Part shown: positions 58,471 through 64,000 of the stretch, one piece after another
Layout of the letters: the number at the start of each line of letters is the position of its first letter
Position numbering within the stretch: position 1 is the stretch's first letter
NCBI GenBank assembly: GCA_029945375.1
Contig: CM057065.1
Span: forward strand, 1,178,001 to 1,242,000
DNA length: 64,000 bases
DNA from: Agaricus subrufescens
Taxonomy: Eukaryota; Basidiomycota; Agaricomycetes; Agaricales; Agaricaceae
Reading direction: 5' to 3'
Translations under genes and position numbers: made by a program
Notes under the pieces: generated by a model
Databases searched by the model: none
What the model was told of the DNA's origin: nothing
Seen by the model: only the letters and a program-made list of their open reading frames with translations

Positions 58471-58713
58471 AGAATCTCAGAGCAAGAGCAATACAGCGGA
58501 AGTATAGGAAAGTGGGCAGAAACAGAATCTCAGTCAACGCTTAGCAAGACATTGTGTCGGAAGTCAGAAGATACCAGAGTCCATGCTCATTCAATACTAA
58601 ATCTGTTACCATACAATTCTTCATATGCCATCCTCCCATACTGGGTTAGAATCTTGTCCTTACGTACTGCATAGCAGTGATGCTGGTGTTTCACATTTTG
58701 CGAATTTAAACAC
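58471..58713. other. Intergenic
   Basis: Short open frames only; nothing I can support. Confidence 0.4.
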
Positions 58714-59325
58714 TGGATGACTTTCCGTAACTCTAAATAATAGATTTCTCTAAATTTCTAGATTCTAAACTACTTGCCGGAGATGCCGATGGATATATCA
58801 AGTAACTGTGCCAGCGGATCTTGAAAATCTGAAAAACTCCAGACTTGAAGGCCTTTCTAAACTTTCTTACGGTATGACCTAATTTCTCACACTCGATCAG
58901 ATTGATGGCGGGAAATTACTCAGGTGTGACTAGTGGCTTGATTATCATCCGTATGTATTGATAGCCCTGTGTACACTGGTGTTTTGACATGCCAGCTAAT
59001 GCCAGCACCGAAAATTCTGTTCTTCGTCCTCCAATGCTTGCAGTTGATGAAATACATGTCTTGGATTTGTTGAGTCGCAAAAATTTCATTCATATTGTCG
59101 CAATCGAAGTTGTGAAGTCACCCATCACTGTGACACAATGGTGATGCTATCAATTCACGGATCAGCCCCTGGTACGGCAATGCCTCTGTTTATACTTATT
59201 ATCTAGTCTACATACATGCGTTACGGTTCAATAGATTTTTACATAGATTGCGGGGTTTGAAAAATATAATCTAGAATCGTTTAGAATCTAGAAATCTAGA
59301 GTTTAGAGTTACGGAAAGTCATCCA
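58714..59325. mobile_element. MITE-like TIR element, copy B, complete (empty Helitron site)
   Basis: 612 bp bounded by inverted repeats: TGGATGACTTTCCGTAACTC at 58714 and its complement ending at 59325. At least 24 bp are perfect, with weaker pairing further in (TAGATTTC..TAGATTCTAAAC). There is no open frame with transposase motifs. No target duplication is obvious: flanks CAC and CTG. Bases 58858-59325 match 1-230 plus 11441-11679, in the same orientation. Confidence 0.85.
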
Positions 59326-60041
59326 CTGTGCGACTTATCGGAGATCTTATACGTTACTCATTTGTACAAGGGTACAGATGTACATACTGATACTAGTCAA
59401 CATTGAAATCTTGATTGATCGGTGAAGTGACGTGCTCCGAAAAACGCCCGAAATATAGCGCGAGGTCTAGTTCTGGAGTTGTTCGCAAAGAAGGGCAATT
59501 TTTAGCCCATTCTCAGAGACCCAAACTTCTGGTATATAAAACGTATATAAGCTTTATTTATCGAACATTCTGAGTCCCAGCCGGAAATGTGGTGTTGGTG
59601 TGACAGGGACACTCAGCACCAGTCGCTCTGGTAACTACGACGCGGTGATCTACGGGTTCATAATTAATATTCAGGGTCCGACTGTTACGAAAATCGAAGT
59701 GTCTGACCGAGAGAAGCCGTGTCGAAGTCTCCATAAGTCGTTAGAATGCATCCCTCTGTGGAGACCACTGGTTCTTCAATCGGCTTTAAGGCGGTTATCC
59801 GTGCCAATAGAAATGCGCTTCCTCCCAGGTCATCATGACATACCGATCACCGCTTCGAAGCAGATACCTCATGTGTCTGACAATATGAGGAGTGTATAAG
59901 AAAATTTGAGATGATTATGGTGTCGAAGATAAGTACAACATTTTGAAAGCCGGTAATGAACGACAGTTTATCCAATGAATATGATAAAAACGGAAACCAT
60001 AAATCATAAGAGAAAAACGAAAGACAAATACGAACGCAATT
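59326..60041. other. Intergenic, 3' flank of the membrane-protein gene
   Basis: No supported gene. An open frame on the plus strand (59600-59899) begins with a non-ATG codon and has no recognisable domain. Confidence 0.4.
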
Positions 60042-62412
60042 TTAAGCGCGATTCGAATGAGTGCCTATTAACTTGGCATCCTCCTCATTCCAGTCAAGCG
60101 TCGAAGGCGGTGCGTTATTCAGGTGTAACGTAACTTGAGTTTTTCCACCCGAATTCGCCCAATCGCTTTTGTTTCTACGATGACCGAACAAGCCTCTCCC
60201 TCGCTGACTAGTATTCCCAACGCTTACGTCGGTGTAGTGTTGAGGGACTGGCATAAACGGAGCACTACCACCCTGAGATTGGACACGAAGAGCAGAAGTA
60301 CCCACAACCACGCGTCCAACCGACGTATGGTTAAATACGTCCCTCATACGCCCAAACGATACCGTTCGAGTAATGAAAAATAGGGCTGCAAGGAGAAATG
60401 TAGGAGTCCAAATGGCTAGGAGTACGAAACCCGGAATGGCGTATTTGAAATCGTACAAGATCGAGTTCAAATGATCGGCCACCAGAAGCGTATCGTTGTA
60501 CTGCTTGCCAATGATATTATTGGCCATGACATCAGTGAATATTAGATTGCGGATTTGTGCATGCCCGCGGATAGGATTCGCTTCCACTAGACTTTGAAGT
60601 TTGGCTCTGAGGGCGTAATTGCGTTCGCCACTATAGTCTTGTGTAGTATCTTTACCAAAACCAGTCATGTATGCGACGCCCCAAGCTTCCGCATGGGCTG
60701 GCCCGGCATTACCAGGACCGAATGCGGGAAATATAGATGCGGAGCCGGCAGGCAAATAGAAGCGATTGGAACGAGTCGTCCAGAGCGAGGGATCGTTCTC
60801 ATATCGATCATTGATGCGCCCCCAAAAGAGATCGATATCACTGATATTGAGGTCCGTTTTCTCTGTTCCCCAAAGAACATTCAAGCCGCTCCTATCTCGA
60901 CTGATTTGTAGGCCCTGAACCTCGGAACTCTTGTTCGACGCGAAGGTGACGGTCTGAACCGAGACACGAGTGGCACTAGAGCAGGCATGAATGCCTTGAG
61001 CCCACTTTGACCCTCGGTCAAAGATACGAGGATCCCCACCGTCAGTTCGTAGCGGCGGTCCGAGAAATATCCCGCAATTAACGTGGACGTTAGTGATATT
61101 TGCTGTATCCCCGCCTCCAAACCCCCGACAGATGACACTGGTACTGGAAGTCTCTGAGGAATTAAGATAGCTGAGAGGGATGTTGCCGATCTTCTCTAGA
61201 TGGGAGCTGCTGATTCCAGTATCATTAAAGTTGTGACCGGGAGTCAAAGGATAGGAAGCACCCTCGAACGAACTGTCACGAGTGGCATTAAGGGCAAACA
61301 TTGCGAACAGGTTGCTGTATGCGGCGCCTTTGTATGCATGTTCACGAAGATCGATATCTTGGCCGTTACGATTCAATGGAGGAGGTGGGTCATGTGCAAG
61401 TTTGTAGAATCCACCGTGGTCGGTGATGTTAAATGTCTCGATTACACCAGTGGGGCGGTCTGGACGGAAGTAATCGACTGTGAGGTTGGTGTCGACGCAT
61501 TGAGTCTCGGGTTCAATCCAGAGAATTTCCTGGGTCCATGTTCCCCCCGCCCGAACTTCGGTCGGGACAGTCTGGTTCCAGAGGCCAATACCGGGATGCT
61601 CGCTGGTCATATCGATGATGAGGCCCTCCGCGAAGAATGTATCGTTGCGTAGAACAAACATCTCTGCCGAAGCCTCGAATCCAACACTACAGTTAAGGGT
61701 CTGATCACCTTGATAAAACCTTCGAAACTGCATTGTGAAGGGACCGTGGGGAGTACTATTGAAAATATCAACAATGGAAGGAGCGATAGCTGTAGTGTTC
61801 GGGTTGTCGTTTCCCGGACAAATTGTCGGACCGATGCTACCGCACTGTCGGCCATACACAAAAGACCCTTGGTTTGGAGTTGTCGACAATGCAAGAGGAG
61901 AAGTGTCGTGAACGTAGACGCCCTCAAGAAGCCGGAAATTCCCATGCACGATGGGGCCTTCGCTGAGACCCAACGGTAGAATGACACCTGCAGCCGCGAC
62001 TAAGATAGTCGTCACGGTGCCCAAGCGTGTCAGTGTCGAGACAACTGCTCCTTCCGTTTGGCCTGACTTTGAATCCGTGCCTAGGATAGTTGGCCAGACG
62101 GACGAGTGTAACGTCCGGCTTATAGAGCTCCAAGCTATGGCGGTGGTAGTGGTCGGGAGGAATTTAACCAAGAGTACGACGAGGGAGAGTGCGATGGTGA
62201 ATGAAACAAAAGTAATGAAGGCGTTAATGACTGTGGCGACCTGGGCCACAGTCAGAGGAGTCACAATCACCGTCATGCTCCTACAGTCGATTAAGCGGTA
62301 TCCCAGAAAGAACTTTAGAGTTGAACACTTACCGCCCAACGAACAAGGGAAAAGTGAAAGGGGACAAATCGTAACCCCAGGGAGGGTACCATATTATACT
62401 GTCACTTCCCAT
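60042..62412 (-). CDS. Predicted plasma-membrane glycoprotein, basidiomycete hypothetical
   Basis: A large membrane protein of a type common among uncharacterised basidiomycete proteins; no enzyme motif is seen. Preferred model: exon 1 62412-62333 (MGSDSIIWYPPWGY), a 52-nt intron (62332-62281, GTAAGT...CTGTAG), exon 2 62280-60042; 772 residues. A shorter start at ATG 62276 (MTVIVTPLTV) is the alternative. Membrane segments: one near residues 40-65 (TFVSFTIALSLVVLLVKFL), one near 105-130 (TVTTILVAAAGVILPLGL) and one near 655-680 (PGFVLLAIWTPTFLLAALFF). Between the second and third lies an ectodomain of about 500 residues rich in NxS/T sites (NTTA, NATRDSS, NKSS) with scattered cysteines. The tail is short, polar and probably cytoplasmic. 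The frame is fully open, so it looks functional. It marks the end of the NLR/transposon region. Confidence 0.75.
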
Positions 62413-64000
62413 TGGCGGGAATTACCATTCATCATACCCTGAACATGAAGCAAGAACAATTGCAGAAGATGCTAATCATATTTCAGGGCAACCTGGACCC
62501 TGTCGCTTCCCATTTCACGGACCGATACGACGCACTATGACAGCATGCAACCAACAAGCGCCTTGTAGCCTCTGTGTGCACGGCTTTTCTGACATGATCC
62601 AGGAAGTAAAGAACAAAAAAAAGAACAGAAACAATACAGGCAGCGTTCTTTGAGGATATAATACTCGTAGACACTGGGCTCGAGTTTGATAAACTTGCAT
62701 CGATGATAAGGGTCTCATGATGCAAACGTCAATATTTGACGCCTCATGACTCCACCTAAACCGTAACGGCCAGATTCGGTGATGGAAGCGATGTTTCGCT
62801 TTGACAGTGACGTTAGTTTTCACATAAACAAATGCCAAATCAAGTCAGACGAAAACAATTTTTTTATGATTCTTCGAGGCTGATCGTGCAGAACTGATTG
62901 CTATCACCGGATCAAACCTATCTTTGTTAAGTGAGTTCATGTTGGTCACATCTTGAAGATCACCTCAAAATAAGAAGACGCATCTTTTAAATGGCATCGT
63001 CGCGGTGGGACACCAATTTTTACAACCGGAGACAAACAAGCCATATCGTAAACATCCGGTGGCGCCCCGGGCGCTGTTTGGAGAATAGTGTCCCTTTCAG
63101 TTCTAACGTCACGCTAAGCCCTGATATGACAAGAACTGACATGGAGATCTGAACATAGTTACTGATACATACCTAAGAGCGCGATTTCCGGATATACTAA
63201 AACTGGAGAATCCATCGCTTGGCGTGTACTCACAAGCCGAATAGCACAGATATGCATTCCTGTATAAACTGGAGGTGAACGTTAAGACGCGTATCCCGAT
63301 GACCGAAACCATACTTCCAGGTAGTGGGACGCAATTCGGTTACTCAGATGAGTGCCTCTGCTTGAGCGCATGTGTCAGAGTATCCATCAGTCGAGGTGTC
63401 CGGAGAACTTTGGGAAAGCAGCGAAACTGAACTTAGCAAGTGGAGTAGTGGCTGGTCGGTGGACTGCCCAGGATTCTCACGCTTTACGTCGCTATTCCAT
63501 AAAGAACCGCTCTTGGCACGTACATGTCAGCAATTTGTCATAGTCTATGTCTTTGCTGCCAGTTACCACCTCCTTTGAACTTTTGGGTATAATCGAGGTC
63601 CATGTTCGAGCGGCAAAGAAATCACTTTCAGGGCTTCCAATAGATACACGGAACTCCCAATCAATGTGGCATGAGGGTCGATAAGCAGCACCGTGTCTCT
63701 TGAGGAAGTCATGCAATGCGGCATGGACGCAGCCCAACTCCCAAGCCGATACGGGCTCACGCAGCAATAGACTTCAAGTATGCATGATATCCTCCACCGA
63801 TACCCGAAACAGGTTAAAATTTTGGATAAGACATCCAAATATCTGTTACCGAGGGTGACGGTCGGAAAGTTGATGTCGGGCCACGCTGTTCAGAATGGTC
63901 AGATGTTCAAAAATTTTTTCAGACCTCTAGTAAGAAAAGTTTGGGTTAGGAACCTGCTTGACATTGACAATGAGTTAGTAGCCATGATAGCACCTATGAT
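62413..64000. other. Intergenic, no supported gene
   Basis: I see only short open frames without motifs on either strand and no repeats shared with the rest of the window. The first 100 bp upstream of 62412 should hold the promoter of the membrane-protein gene. Confidence 0.4.

Noticed and set aside
59600..59899. A possible small gene between the MITE and the membrane-protein gene
   Set aside because: The frame starts with a non-ATG codon; the nearby ATG gives only about 15 codons, and no motif is visible.
61607..62442. Plus- and minus-strand frames inside the membrane-protein gene
   Set aside because: They are shadows of the intact minus-strand gene, which has clear membrane segments and glycosylation sites.

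Overview
The window is a piece of a basidiomycete fungal nuclear genome, most likely an agaricomycete. The evidence is short GT-AG introns of about 49-64 nt with CTRAY-like branch sites, a NACHT-domain NLR family of the fungal type, and three transposon superfamilies common in agaricomycetes: a RepHel Helitron, a KDZ-type transposon and a Plavaka (CACTA-like) transposon. I cannot name the species. No bacterial gene organisation is present.

Layout. 1-11679: a small TIR element (MITE-like) interrupted by an 11.2-kb Helitron that carries a RepHel gene and a second multi-exon gene. The uninterrupted second copy of the MITE at 58714-59325 acts as an in-window empty site. 11712-57530: a tandem array of six paralogous NLR genes, all on the minus strand, here numbered NLR1, 2, 3, 5, 6 and 7 in plus-strand order. 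The number 4 is not used, because the pieces at 36700-45338 turned out to be the 5' half of NLR3. NLR3 is torn into pieces by three insertions: a 13.2-kb KDZ transposon in intron 2, an 832-bp TIR element with a tRNA-like core, and a 7.1-kb Plavaka element, the last two in the same exon. 57990-58470: decayed fragments of a different NLR. 60042-62412: a predicted plasma-membrane glycoprotein gene that looks like ordinary host sequence. 62413-64000: nothing I can support.

The NLR array. Comparing paralogs fixes the gene models. A first exon starts with a conserved basic peptide (MPDFSLRLPKFLRS-like), then comes a 53/54-nt intron that hides the frame, very small Asn-rich exons, one large NACHT exon (1595 nt in five copies), and two C-terminal exons encoding a module of about 145 residues with a CxxC and a CC motif. 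No WD40, ankyrin or TPR repeats are visible. Four copies share a TATAAATA box 108-111 bp upstream of the ATG. Four or five homologous decayed 5'-gene relics lie upstream of the genes, so the amplified unit seems to be NLR plus relic, with a period of about 4.0-4.8 kb.

The transposons. The KDZ element has a 9-bp target duplication, imperfect 38-bp TIRs, arrays of palindromic GAGTACCATGGTACTC-like sites at both ends, a six-exon transposase, a divergently transcribed partner gene 117 bp away, and a further gene of unknown function. Removing all three insertions from NLR3 gives exon and intron lengths that match the intact paralogs (248-nt exon, 58-nt intron). This supports the boundaries and the single-gene interpretation.
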